A stretch of DNA of 64,000 nt from Mycobacterium sp. IS-836 (GCF_001954275.1 NZ_MBEU01000072.1:124001-188000), one strand, 5' to 3'. Shown: positions 24,426 to 33,456, numbered from the stretch's first letter. Program-made: numbers and translations. The notes: generated from the letters alone by a model not told the origin.

Positions 24426-25556
24426 GTGCCGCGTAAGCCCGGCATGGCCCGGCTTGTTTCGGCGTCCCTGCCGGAATTCCCCTGGGACACCTTGGCCGAC
24501 GCCAAGGCGCTGGCCGGGGCCCATCCCGACGGCATCGTCGACCTGTCCGTCGGCACTCCGGTAGACCCGGTCGCCACGGTGATCCGGGAGGCGCTGGCGG
24601 CCGCCAGTGCGGCGCCGGGATACCCCGCAACCGCCGGCACCGCGAACCTGCGGGAATCCGCGGTCGCCGCGCTGGGTCGCCGCTTCGGCATCACCGGGCT
24701 GAACGAGTCGGCGGTGCTGCCGGTAATCGGGACCAAAGAGCTGATCGCCTGGCTGCCAACCTTGTTGGGTCTGGGCGCCGCCGACGTGGTTGTGGTGCCG
24801 GAGCTGGCCTACCCCACCTATGAGGTCGGCGCCCGCCTGGCTGGAGCGCAGGTGCTGCGCGCGGACTCGCTGACCCAGCTCGGCCCGCAGTCACCGGCGT
24901 TGTTTTACCTGAATTCGCCGAGCAACCCGACCGGGCGCGTGCTCGGCCTCGACCACCTGCGCAAGGTGGTCGGATGGGCGCGTGAGCGGGGCGTCGTCGT
25001 GGCTTCCGACGAGTGCTACCTGGGCTTGGGCTGGGACGCCGAGCCGCTGTCGGTGCTGCACCCGTCGGTCTGCGACGGCGACCACACCGGGCTGCTGGCG
25101 GTGCATTCGCTCTCCAAGAGTTCGTCGCTGGCCGGCTATCGGGCGGGTTTCGTCGCGGGGGATCCGGGGCTCGTCGCCGAGCTCCTGGCGGTGCGCAAGC
25201 ACGCCGGGATGATGGTCCCGACGCCGGTGCAGGCCGCGATGGCGGCCGCGCTGGATGACGACGTCCACGACAAGCTGCAGCGCGAGCGATACGCCCGGCG
25301 GCGGGCCGCGCTGGCGCCGGCGCTGCGCTCCGCCGGGTTTGTCATCGACCTTTCCGAAGGCGGCCTGTACCTATGGGCCACCCGCGGCGAGCCCTGCCGG
25401 GACAGCGTCGCGTGGTTCGCGCAGCGCGGCGTCCTGGTCGCACCCGGCGAGTTCTACGGCCCCGGCGGTGCCCGGCACGTGCGCGTGGCGCTGACCGCCA
25501 CCGACGAGCGCATCGCGGCCGCGGTGGACCGGCTCACCGCGCCGCCCGGGGCCTGA
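24426..25556 (+). CDS. dapC: Succinyldiaminopimelate transaminase (actinobacterial DapC type)
   Basis: This 376-residue class I/II PLP aminotransferase has DLSVGTPVDPV at the N-terminus, ELAYPTYEVGARLAGAQVL, the SNPTG motif in FYLNSPSNPTGRVLG, and the PLP lysine in HSLSKSSSLAGYRAGFVAG. It matches the Rv1178 family, assigned in actinobacteria to N-succinyl-LL-diaminopimelate aminotransferase, a step of lysine and peptidoglycan precursor synthesis; in M. tuberculosis Rv0858c has also been assigned this activity, so the role is probable rather than certain. dapD and dapE lie later in the window. GTG 24426 is used; ATG 24444 is an alternative start. Confidence 0.85.
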   Translation: MPRKPGMARLVSASLPEFPWDTLADAKALAGAHPDGIVDLSVGTPVDPVATVIREALAAASAAPGYPATAGTANLRESAVAALGRRFGITGLNESAVLPVIGTKELIAWLPTLLGLGAADVVVVPELAYPTYEVGARLAGAQVLRADSLTQLGPQSPALFYLNSPSNPTGRVLGLDHLRKVVGWARERGVVVASDECYLGLGWDAEPLSVLHPSVCDGDHTGLLAVHSLSKSSSLAGYRAGFVAGDPGLVAELLAVRKHAGMMVPTPVQAAMAAALDDDVHDKLQRERYARRRAALAPALRSAGFVIDLSEGGLYLWATRGEPCRDSVAWFAQRGVLVAPGEFYGPGGARHVRVALTATDERIAAAVDRLTAPPGA

Positions 25557-25656
25557 TCGCCGCCCGGCCACGAATATGGCCGGTCCGCCTGCCGCGCGGC
25601 CGGGGCGGGCGGCAGAATGCATCGAAGGCGCTCCGACCTCGGGTAAGGATGTGGTT

Positions 25657-28032
25657 GTGACAACTTCGGCTGGCAAGCTGCGGATCCCGGTGTCAATAGG
25701 GGACCTGGCCAAGCGTGTCTTTCTGGGCAAGCCGCTGATCACCGAGGAGTTGGCATCCGAGAAGCTATCGAATCCGGTTGCGCTGGGAGCGCTTTCGCCC
25801 GACGCGATCTCGTCGACCGCTTACGGGCCCGAGCAGATCCTGATCGAACTGCTGCCGCGTGCAGGGCTGGCGGCGTTTGTGTTGTTGCTTCCCATCACGG
25901 GCGTCATCTTGCTGATTCTGGTGTTGGTTGCCGCGTCGTATCGGCAGGTCGTCATGGCCTATACCCGAGCCGGCGGTTCCTACATCGTGGCGCGGGAGAA
26001 CTTCGGGCCGCGGGTGGCGCAGGTCGCCGCCGCGGCTCTGTTGATCGACTATGTGGTCACCGTGGCGGTGCAATCCGCAGCCGGGACGGTGGCGGTGGTA
26101 TCGGCGATCCCCGTCTTGGGTCCGCACAGCCTGCAAATCACGGTCGCGGTGGTGCTGGTCATCTGCTACCTGAACCTGCGCGGACTGAGGGAGGCGGGCT
26201 GGCAGTTCGCATTCGCGACCTACTTCTTCGTCGTCATGATCGGCCTGATGATCGTGGTCGGTATCCTTCGCGTGACATTCGGCGATCTACCGGTGTACGA
26301 CCCCGCGCACCTGCCGGGCACGGTGCCAGTCCAGCAGGGTGGCGGATTGGTGATGGGCGCGACCGTCCTGACGTTGCTGCGCTCGTTCGCCAATGGGGGC
26401 TCGTCGCTGACGGGGGTCGAGGCAATCTCGAACACCGTCGATGTGTTTCGAAAGCCGCAGGGCCGCAACGCGCGTCGAGTGCTCACCGCTATGGCCACTA
26501 TTCTCGGCTTCTTACTGGCCGGTGTCGCCTATCTCGCCTACGTCACCCATGCCACACCGTATGTCACCGAGTATCCGTCGGTCCTGTCGCAAATCGGGCG
26601 CGCGGTGTTCGGTCACGGTGTAATCGGTGACATCCTCTATATTCTCGTCCAGACATCCACCGCTGCCATCCTTTTCACGGGCGCAAACACCAGTTTCAAC
26701 GGATTCCCTGCGCTGGCCAGCTTCGTCGCAGAAGATCGATTCCTGCCGCGCCAGCTGACGAAACGCGGTCACCGCCTGGTGTTTTCGAACGGAATTATCG
26801 CGTTGACGGCGCTCTCGGTAGCCTTGCTGATTATCACCGGGGGGTCGGTCAACGCGTTGGTCCCGTTCTACGCGATCGGCGTGTTCACCGGGTTCTCGAT
26901 GGCCGGTTACGGAATGACCAAACATCATCTGACGCACCGGGAATCGGGTTGGCGACGCCGCCTGGCGATCAACCTTTCCGCGGCGATCCTGTCGACCATC
27001 GTGGTCGGCATCTTCGCGGTCGCTAAGTTCACCGAGGGCGCGTGGTTGGTCGTCGTCGTCTTCCCGGTACTGGTTTTCGTGCTGATGCGACTCAACCGCG
27101 AATACCGTGCCGAGGCGGCCATTCTCGAGATGTTCCGCACCGACCGCCCGGAGTTGGTGAAGTACGCGCGGCACAAAGTTTTCGTGTTTGTGAACTCGGT
27201 CGACCTCGCGGTCATCGAAGCGCTGCGCTACGGCCGGGGGCTGCGCGCCGACGAGCTTGTCGCCGTGCACTTCATGATCGATGAAGCCCATGCGCAACTG
27301 ATCCGAAAGCGTTGGGATCACTTTGAACTCGACACGCCACTGCGGGTGGTGGACTGCCCGGACCGGCGGATCACCCGGGCTGCGCAGATGCTGGTCGCCA
27401 AGGCGCGCGACGAGCAGCGGAACACCAATGTGACGGTGTTGCTGCCACGTCGCACGTATGCGCCGCTGCTGGGTCGGCTGCTGCACGACCGCACCGCGGA
27501 CAAGGTCTCCCGCGCGGTCAGCCTGATCCCGGATGCCGCGGCGACGATCGTGCCCTACGACGTGCAGTCGCGAATCCAGCAGGCATACCCCGATAACTTC
27601 GAGCAACGGATCGCGCGCGAGCTCGAGAAGGTGGAGGCCTGGGTTAACGAGGACGAAGAGGAGAAGGTCGAAGCGTATGAACACCCCGACCCTGGGCCGT
27701 CGGTGATTACGGTGGCGGGACTAATCCCCGGCCAGCGCGCCACCTTCGAAGGACGGGTGAATCAGGTCGAGGACGTCAATGAAGGTAGGCGGACCCGGCG
27801 GCAGGTCGTCATCGGCGATAACAGCGGCGAGATCAGCGTGACGTTCCGTCCAGGACATGGGGGCGCAGACATCCAGCCTGGGCAGCTGTTGCGGATCACC
27901 GGCAAGCCCAAGCAGACCGGCAACCGGCCCATGTCGTTGGTCGACCCGACATATCAGGTGATTGAGGACCCGGCGAAGGCCGGCAGAGCCGGCGATTCGG
28001 GGGAATCCGGGGAACAGAAAGGACAGGCGTGA
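25657..28032 (+). CDS. KimA-type APC potassium transporter with fused C-terminal OB-fold domain
   Basis: The N-terminal part has about 12 membrane segments and the KimA/YdaO family signatures KRVFLGKPL, LSPDAISSTAYGPEQILIEL, AYTRAGGSYIVARENFG and GGSSLTGVEAISNTV. KimA of Bacillus is a high-affinity K+ importer controlled by c-di-AMP. A cytosolic USP-like region follows (about residues 500-640: HKVFVFVNSVDLAVIEALRY). Residues about 680-770 form an OB-fold nucleic-acid-binding-like domain (VITVAGLIPGQRATFEGRV then VVIGDNSGEISVTFRPG), normally found as a stand-alone protein. GTG 25657, preceded by AAGGA, is preferred over ATG 25576. It overlaps the following esterase by four bases. Confidence 0.82.
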   Translation: MTTSAGKLRIPVSIGDLAKRVFLGKPLITEELASEKLSNPVALGALSPDAISSTAYGPEQILIELLPRAGLAAFVLLLPITGVILLILVLVAASYRQVVMAYTRAGGSYIVARENFGPRVAQVAAAALLIDYVVTVAVQSAAGTVAVVSAIPVLGPHSLQITVAVVLVICYLNLRGLREAGWQFAFATYFFVVMIGLMIVVGILRVTFGDLPVYDPAHLPGTVPVQQGGGLVMGATVLTLLRSFANGGSSLTGVEAISNTVDVFRKPQGRNARRVLTAMATILGFLLAGVAYLAYVTHATPYVTEYPSVLSQIGRAVFGHGVIGDILYILVQTSTAAILFTGANTSFNGFPALASFVAEDRFLPRQLTKRGHRLVFSNGIIALTALSVALLIITGGSVNALVPFYAIGVFTGFSMAGYGMTKHHLTHRESGWRRRLAINLSAAILSTIVVGIFAVAKFTEGAWLVVVVFPVLVFVLMRLNREYRAEAAILEMFRTDRPELVKYARHKVFVFVNSVDLAVIEALRYGRGLRADELVAVHFMIDEAHAQLIRKRWDHFELDTPLRVVDCPDRRITRAAQMLVAKARDEQRNTNVTVLLPRRTYAPLLGRLLHDRTADKVSRAVSLIPDAAATIVPYDVQSRIQQAYPDNFEQRIARELEKVEAWVNEDEEEKVEAYEHPDPGPSVITVAGLIPGQRATFEGRVNQVEDVNEGRRTRRQVVIGDNSGEISVTFRPGHGGADIQPGQLLRITGKPKQTGNRPMSLVDPTYQVIEDPAKAGRAGDSGESGEQKGQA

Positions 28033-29273
28033 AACGACTGGCAGCCGTATTGATCTCGGTGTTGAGCTTCGCATTCACCGCCAATGGCTACCGCCCGCTG
28101 ACAAAGCGGCCGTACGGCGCCATGTATGCGTTCGGCTACGGCGTTTTCGCGTCGGAACTTCCGATGCAATCGCTCGGCGTACAGTTCGCGGCGCTGGCGT
28201 CGGTCGCACGCGGCCTGCCGCCGCGGGTACGCCGATTCAGCTGGCTGCTGTCGGCGCTGTCCTGGCTCGGGCTCTTGGGTCTGCGCCACGTCGGGCGCAA
28301 TGCCAACGAGCCGCTGACCGCCGCGCTGGATGCCGGGCTGGGTCACGATCGTCGCACCGAGTCGGGCGATCTGTGGCGGCGGCCCGCGCCCGGCGGCGCG
28401 ACCGCGAAGAAACCCGGTGTGGCCCGAATGCTGCGGATCTATCGCGACTACGCGCACGACGGCGACATCAGCTACGGGGAGTACGGCTCGCGCAATCATC
28501 TCGACATCTGGCGACGGCCCGACCTCGACCGCGGCGGTCGCGCCCCGGTGCTGCTGCAGGTCCCCGGCGGCGCGTGGGTGACCGGAAACAAACGGGGACA
28601 AGCACATCCGCTGATGAGTCATCTGGCCGAGCTCGGCTGGATCTGTGTCGCGATCAACTACCGGCTCAGCCCGCGCTCCACCTGGCCCGACCAGATCGTC
28701 GACGTCAAGCGCGCGATCGCGTGGACCAAAGAGCACATCGCCTCCTACGGCGGCGACCCGGACTGGATCGCGATCACCGGTGGCTCGGCCGGCGGGCACC
28801 TGTCGTCGCTGGCCGCGCTGACGCCGAATGATCCGCGGTTCCAGCCGGGTTTCGAGGAGGCCGATACACGGGTGCACGCGGCCGTTCCGTTCTACGGGGT
28901 TTACGACTTCACCCGAAACGACGACTCCATGCATCCGCTGATGGTGCCGATGGTGGCGAAGCAGGTATTCAAGCTGAGCAGGACGGAGATAGCCGAGCCC
29001 TTTCGCATCGCCTCGCCGATCACACACGTCAGCGACGATGCGCCGCCGTTCTTCGTGCTGCACGGGACCAACGACTCGCTGATCCCGGTCGAACAGGCCC
29101 GCAGCTTTGTCGCGCGGCTCACCGAGGTCAGCCGCCAGCCCGTCGTCTATGCCGAATTACCGTACGCACAGCACGCTTTCGACATCTTCGGGTCGGCCCG
29201 CGCGGCACACGCCGCGGTGGCCGTCGAGCAGTTCCTCGCCGAGATCTACGCGAAGCGTGCGGTTTCGGTATAG
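28029..29273 (+). CDS. Alpha/beta-hydrolase esterase/lipase (Lip family)
   Basis: The 414-residue protein has an N-terminal helical membrane-associated extension (about 130 residues, LLSALSWLGLLGLRHVG) and a C-terminal BD-FAE/carboxylesterase domain. The oxyanion-hole segment is QVPGGAWVTGNKRGQAHPLM, the nucleophile elbow is TGGSAGGHLSS (Ser), the acid is the Asp in HGTNDSLIP, and the His lies in PYAQHAFDIFG. It resembles mycobacterial LipC/LipQ-type esterases. The GTG start overlaps the transporter stop (GTGA), so the two are translationally coupled. It probably acts on lipid or ester substrates at the membrane; the actual substrate is unknown. Confidence 0.85.
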   Translation: MKRLAAVLISVLSFAFTANGYRPLTKRPYGAMYAFGYGVFASELPMQSLGVQFAALASVARGLPPRVRRFSWLLSALSWLGLLGLRHVGRNANEPLTAALDAGLGHDRRTESGDLWRRPAPGGATAKKPGVARMLRIYRDYAHDGDISYGEYGSRNHLDIWRRPDLDRGGRAPVLLQVPGGAWVTGNKRGQAHPLMSHLAELGWICVAINYRLSPRSTWPDQIVDVKRAIAWTKEHIASYGGDPDWIAITGGSAGGHLSSLAALTPNDPRFQPGFEEADTRVHAAVPFYGVYDFTRNDDSMHPLMVPMVAKQVFKLSRTEIAEPFRIASPITHVSDDAPPFFVLHGTNDSLIPVEQARSFVARLTEVSRQPVVYAELPYAQHAFDIFGSARAAHAAVAVEQFLAEIYAKRAVSV

Positions 29274-29279
29274 GCGCCA

Positions 29280-30398
29280 TTAAGCGCTGACACCCCAATG
29301 GAATACGCGGGAGGTCAGCAGCACTATCCCCAGCGAGACCGCCGCGACGACGACGAGCCCGATGACGGCCACCAGGAGCGGCCGCCATCCGGTCCGCGCG
29401 ATCTGCCGGATGTCGGTGTTTAGGCCCACCCCCGCGAACGTTAGCAGGAACGCCCACTTCGAAACGGCGGCCAGGTTCGCGGTTTGGCCCTTGGTCAGCC
29501 AGCCTGCGGTCGCGATCGCCGAGACCGCCAGAAAGCCGAGCACGAACTTCGGGAACTTCTGCCAGACGAACTCGGCCTTGGCTTTGGCGCCGCGCGCGAT
29601 CTCGTCGGCTTGGCCGCGCGCAGCCCAATACAGCGCGAAGCCGAGCACGACGAACCCGATCAGCGCGTTGCGGGTCGACTTGACCAGCACGGCGATCTTG
29701 CCGGCGTGGTCGGAAAACAGGTAACCGGTGGCGGTAGTTTCCGCGGTGTTGTCCACCGCCAGGCCCGCCCACAGCCCGAACTCCCGATCGGTCAGCCCGA
29801 TCGCGTGCCCCAGCGGCGGCAACACGAACAGCGCCACCGCCCCCAGCGCCAGGATCGCCGCGATGGCGTAGCCGACGTCGGAGTTGCGCGCCCGGATCGC
29901 GCCCTTGGCGGCCACGATCGCCGACACCCCGCAGATCGACGTACCGATCGCCAACAGCGAACCGAGCTTGCCGGATAACCCGAAGGCGCGCGCCGCGACG
30001 ATGATGATGGTGCCCGCGACCGCCATGTCGACCAAGATCTGGAGCAGGCTCAGCCCGCCGAGTTTGGCGACGTCACCGAGCACGAAACGCGCTCCGAGCA
30101 CGACGATCCCGGCCTTGAGCCAAAACTCGTATGTCTGCACGCCCGGTCGAAATATCCGGTGCAGTCCGGCGGTGTTGGCGATGACAAGCCCAATCACGAT
30201 GGCCCACAACACGTATTCGATATCGGGCACCCGCCAGTGTTCGTGCTTGGCCAGTGCGTTCCACCAGATCTGGGCGTATTTGCCGAGCAGCCCCACGGCG
30301 ATCAGCAACACCACGCCGGGTACGTAGTCCAGCGGCCGGCGGCTGGTGAAGGCAGGCTCGTCCAGCGTCGCTTCGCGTTCGAGTCCGGTGGTGCTCAC
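29280..30398 (-). CDS. YeiH-family (putative sulfate exporter) membrane protein
   Basis: The 372-residue protein has about ten membrane helices and the YeiH/UPF0324 signatures WAIVIGLVIANTAG, WLKAGIVVLGARF, IGTSICGVSAIVAAKGAI and FAGVGLNTDIR. The family is named putative sulfate exporter; some members affect sulfur-compound or taurine metabolism. Being the last gene of a cysD-cysNC operon supports a sulfur oxyanion role, by inference. GTG 30398 lies four bases after the stop of a 38-residue membrane microprotein gene. It is convergent with the esterase, with six bases between stops. Confidence 0.85.
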   Translation of the reverse strand: MSTTGLEREATLDEPAFTSRRPLDYVPGVVLLIAVGLLGKYAQIWWNALAKHEHWRVPDIEYVLWAIVIGLVIANTAGLHRIFRPGVQTYEFWLKAGIVVLGARFVLGDVAKLGGLSLLQILVDMAVAGTIIIVAARAFGLSGKLGSLLAIGTSICGVSAIVAAKGAIRARNSDVGYAIAAILALGAVALFVLPPLGHAIGLTDREFGLWAGLAVDNTAETTATGYLFSDHAGKIAVLVKSTRNALIGFVVLGFALYWAARGQADEIARGAKAKAEFVWQKFPKFVLGFLAVSAIATAGWLTKGQTANLAAVSKWAFLLTFAGVGLNTDIRQIARTGWRPLLVAVIGLVVVAAVSLGIVLLTSRVFHWGVSA

Positions 30399-30402
30399 GC
30401 GA

Positions 30403-30519
30403 TCACCACGGAATCTTCGGCAGCGCGTCGGCCACCGCCAACGCGACGATCACGCCGGCGACCAGGGTCGCCCACCAGTCCACCGATATCGAGCCGGCTC
30501 GCTCGCGCCAATCACCCAC
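30403..30519 (-). CDS. 38-residue single-helix membrane microprotein in the cys operon
   Basis: Reading the minus strand from GTG 30519 gives a peptide beginning MGDWRERAGSISVDWWA, followed by one hydrophobic helix (WWATLVAGVIVALAVADAL) and a short tail PKIPW, then TGA. It is 55 bases downstream of cysNC and ends four bases before the yeiH start, so it fits tightly in the operon. The topology (charged start, Trp-Trp interface, single helix, short C-tail) is that of a small transporter subunit. No recognised homologue or function; a partner for the YeiH protein is the simplest hypothesis. It has no strong Shine-Dalgarno sequence. Confidence 0.55.
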   Translation of the reverse strand: MGDWRERAGSISVDWWATLVAGVIVALAVADALPKIPW

Positions 30520-30574
30520 GCGCTCACATTTGCGTGCGCGGCCTCGGCGGCCAAGTGATTAGATCGTGGTGAAT

Positions 30575-32494
30575 CTAGCGGGCCGGCGGGCGCGGGCTGC
30601 GTTCGTTGAGCAGATCGATGACCCGCGCGGCGAGGTCGTCGATGCCGGCGCTGGTGGTGTCGAGCAGCAGGTCCGGATTCTCCGGCGCCTCGTACGGGGC
30701 ATCGACGCCGGTCATGCCGGACAGCTGGCCGCTACGGGCGCGCGCGTAGAGGCCCTTGGGATCCCGCTTTTCGCACTCGGCCAGCGAGGTGGCGACGTAG
30801 ACCTCGATGAAGGGCAGCTTGGCGGCTTCGTTGAGGGCACGCGCGATTTCGCGGTCCGACTTCAGCGGTGACACCAGTGATGCCAGCGCGACGACGCCCG
30901 CGTCAGCCAGCAGCCGAGTCAAATGCCCGACCCTCCTGATGTTTTCGGCGCGGTCGCCGGGGGAGAAGCCCAAATCGTCGGACAGGCCGTGGCGCAGGTT
31001 GTCGCCGTCGAGCAGGTACGCCACCCGCCCCGACTCCACGAGCGCGCGCTCGACGGCCACCGCGATCGTCGACTTGCCCGACGCGGGCAGTCCGGTGAAC
31101 CAGATCGTCGCGCCGGGCTGTCCGGTGGCCCGCCACCGGTAGCCGCGGTCCAGCGACGACGGATGCCAACGGATGTCGGTGCGCGGATGCGCGCCCGGCT
31201 TGACCTCCCGTGCCTCGACGATGGTGCCGGCGCCAACGGTGTCGTTGGTGGTCTCGTCGATCAGGATGAACGCGCCGCTGTCACGGTTGTCGGTGTACCT
31301 GTCGGCGATGACGACCGAGCTGGTCCGCAGCGTGATGGTGCCGATGTCGTTGAGCGCCAGTTCAACCGGGCCGTCGAGCTCGTCGAGCGTCTCGGGGTCC
31401 AGCCGCGTGTGCAGCGCCTGCACGGTTGCCCGCACGGTCTTGGTGGTTTGTTTGAGGGCCAGCCGATCGCCCGCGCGCAGCGGTGAGTCCACGAACCAGC
31501 ACACGGTCGCGTCGAGCTCCCGGGCCAGTACCGGCGGAACCGCATCCTCGGCACCACTGACGAAGACGTCGCCGCGGCCCACGTCGATGTCGTCGGCCAG
31601 TTCGATCGAAACCGACAGCGGGGCAACGGCAGTCGTGCGTTCGTCGTCGAGGGTGTCCACGCCGGTGACTGTCGAGCGGGTGCCGGCGGGCAGCGACACC
31701 ACCGGGTCACCGACGCTCAGCGTTCCCGCCGCCAGGCGCCCGGTATAACGACGGCGCACGTCGGCGGTCGGTCGGGACACCCACTGCACGGGGAGGCGCA
31801 GCCGTGCCGGCTCGGCCTGCGGCGCGGCCAGTTCGATGCCCTCCAGGTACTCGAGCAACGTGGGGCCGCCGTACCACGGGGTGCGCTCGGAGCGGTGGAC
31901 GACGTTGTCCCCATGCTTGGCGGCGATTGGAATGACGGTGATGTCCACGCCGCCGAGGCGTGCCGCCAACTGTCGCAGCTCGTCAGAAACCCCGGTGAAC
32001 TTGCCCTGGTCGAAGTCGATGAGGTCGATCTTGTTCACCGTCGCGACAAAGTGCTTGATGCCCAACAGCTTTGCGATGCGGGCGTGCCTGCGGGTCTGGC
32101 GCAACACCCCGGCGCGTGCATCGACGAGCAAGATGGCGACGTGCGCGTTGGAGGCACCGGTGAACATGTTGCGGGTATAACGCTCGTGGCCCGGGGTGTC
32201 GGCCAGGATGTAGCTGCGAGTGTCGGTGGCAAAGAAGCGGTAGGCGACGTCGATCGTGATGCCCTGTTCGCGTTCGGCGCGCAGACCATCCGAGAGTGCG
32301 GCCAGATCCGCGATACCCTCGGTGTCGGTGACCGCTTCCAGGTGGTCCAGCGGCAGGCTGTCGGTGTCGTGCAGGAGCCGTCCGATCAGGGTGCTCTTCC
32401 CGTCGTCCACGGAGCCCGCGGTGGCGATGCGCAGCAGCTGGCGCGTTATGCCCTTGGGAGGCAAGGGCTTTTCTGAACCGTTCGTGCTCGTCAT
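30575..32494 (-). CDS. cysNC: Bifunctional sulfate adenylyltransferase subunit 1 / APS kinase CysNC
   Basis: The N-terminal CysN domain is an EF-Tu-like GTPase that drives ATP sulfurylase; motifs are ATAGSVDDGKST (residues 25-35), DTPGHERYTRNM and NKIDLIDF. The C-terminal APS kinase phosphorylates adenylylsulfate to PAPS: P-loop GLPASGKST near residue 470, then DGDNLRHGLSDDLGFSP and YVATSLAECEKRDPKGLYA. The fusion, 639 residues, is the normal mycobacterial form. The ATG overlaps the cysD stop (ATGA). PAPS feeds cysteine and mycothiol synthesis and sulfolipid formation. In M. tuberculosis this pair sits at a different locus (Rv1285-Rv1286). Confidence 0.95.
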   Translation of the reverse strand: MTSTNGSEKPLPPKGITRQLLRIATAGSVDDGKSTLIGRLLHDTDSLPLDHLEAVTDTEGIADLAALSDGLRAEREQGITIDVAYRFFATDTRSYILADTPGHERYTRNMFTGASNAHVAILLVDARAGVLRQTRRHARIAKLLGIKHFVATVNKIDLIDFDQGKFTGVSDELRQLAARLGGVDITVIPIAAKHGDNVVHRSERTPWYGGPTLLEYLEGIELAAPQAEPARLRLPVQWVSRPTADVRRRYTGRLAAGTLSVGDPVVSLPAGTRSTVTGVDTLDDERTTAVAPLSVSIELADDIDVGRGDVFVSGAEDAVPPVLARELDATVCWFVDSPLRAGDRLALKQTTKTVRATVQALHTRLDPETLDELDGPVELALNDIGTITLRTSSVVIADRYTDNRDSGAFILIDETTNDTVGAGTIVEAREVKPGAHPRTDIRWHPSSLDRGYRWRATGQPGATIWFTGLPASGKSTIAVAVERALVESGRVAYLLDGDNLRHGLSDDLGFSPGDRAENIRRVGHLTRLLADAGVVALASLVSPLKSDREIARALNEAAKLPFIEVYVATSLAECEKRDPKGLYARARSGQLSGMTGVDAPYEAPENPDLLLDTTSAGIDDLAARVIDLLNERSPRPPAR

Positions 32495-33414
32495 CAAAAG
32501 TAGCCTTCTCGCTTGCGGTCTTCCATCGCGGCCGCCGACGTGCGGTCGTCGGCGCGCGTCTCGCCGCGCTCGGACACCGTCGCCGCGGCGATTTCGGCGA
32601 TGACCCGGCCGATGTCGGTGGCCGTGGAGCGCACCGCCCCCGTGATCGTCAGGTCGCCGACGGTGCGGTAGCGCACCCACTCCACGGCGGAGCTTTCGCC
32701 CGGCCGCGGTCCGGCGTACTGCGACACGGCCAGCAGGATCCCGTCGCGTTCGAACACCTCGCGTTCGTGGGCGTAGTAGATCGACGGGAGTTCGAGATTC
32801 TCCAGCTCGATGTAGCGCCACACGTCGAGTTCGGTCCAGTTGCTCAGCGGGAACACTCGCACCTGCTCGCCCTTTTTGATGCGGCCGTTGTAGAGCGACC
32901 AGGGCTCCGGTCGCTGGGCGCGGGGGTCCCACTGGCCGAACTCGTCGCGGAAGCTCAGGATCCGCTCCTTGGCGCGGGCCCGTTCCTCGTCGCGGCGCGC
33001 GCCCCCGAAGGCCGCATCGAAGCCGCCGGCGTCCAGCGCGTCGAGCAGCGTGCGCGTCTGCGCCCGGTTGCGCGACGCCCCCGGACCCGGGTCGGGCACC
33101 CGCCCGCTGTCGATGGATTCCTGCACCGAGGCGACGATCAGCTTGTGCCCGTGGCCGGTGACCCTGCGGTCCCGGAATTCGATCACCTCGTCGAAGTTGT
33201 GGCCGGTGTCGACATGCATCACCGGAAATGGCAGCGGCAGCGGCCGAAACGCCTTTTCCGCCAGCCGCAGCAGCACTATCGAGTCCTTGCCGGCGGAAAA
33301 CAGCAGCACCGGGCGCTCCAGCTCAGCCACGACCTCGCGGATGATGTGGACCGCTTCGGCCTCCAGCAGGCGCAGTTCGTCGACGCGCCGTGCCCCGTTC
33401 GTGCTAACCGCCAT
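32494..33414 (-). CDS. cysD: Sulfate adenylyltransferase subunit 2 CysD
   Basis: CysD is the catalytic ATP-sulfurylase subunit making adenylylsulfate from sulfate and ATP. The 306-residue protein has the PP-loop variant SAGKDS at residues 40-45, PFPVMHVDTGHNFDEVIEFR, the GGARRDEERARAKERI block and the C-terminal EDRKREGYF conserved in CysD. It is the first gene of the leftward operon cysD-cysNC-microprotein-yeiH. ATG 33414 lies six bases after a TAGTCT box, suggesting a leaderless mRNA. A near-perfect palindrome at 33457-33479 is a candidate regulator site. Confidence 0.95.
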   Translation of the reverse strand: MAVSTNGARRVDELRLLEAEAVHIIREVVAELERPVLLFSAGKDSIVLLRLAEKAFRPLPLPFPVMHVDTGHNFDEVIEFRDRRVTGHGHKLIVASVQESIDSGRVPDPGPGASRNRAQTRTLLDALDAGGFDAAFGGARRDEERARAKERILSFRDEFGQWDPRAQRPEPWSLYNGRIKKGEQVRVFPLSNWTELDVWRYIELENLELPSIYYAHEREVFERDGILLAVSQYAGPRPGESSAVEWVRYRTVGDLTITGAVRSTATDIGRVIAEIAAATVSERGETRADDRTSAAAMEDRKREGYF

Positions 33415-33420
33415 TGAGCA

Positions 33421-33426
33421 AGACTA
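33421..33426 (-). promoter_or_regulatory. Probable -10 box (TAGTCT) of the cysD operon
   Basis: TAGTCT on the minus strand, six bases before the cysD ATG, fits TANNNT and a leaderless start. Confidence 0.45.
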
Positions 33427-33456
33427 ACCGTAGGGAAAACCTATGGAACACGGTGA

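Noticed and set aside
25557..25656. Possible ydaO (c-di-AMP) riboswitch before the KimA-type gene
   Set aside because: Only 100 bases separate it from dapC, and no ydaO-like conserved core is visible.
32495..32932. N-terminal extension of cysNC
   Set aside because: It overlaps cysD in another frame; the ATGA overlap at 32492-32496 and the known N-terminus fix the start at 32494.
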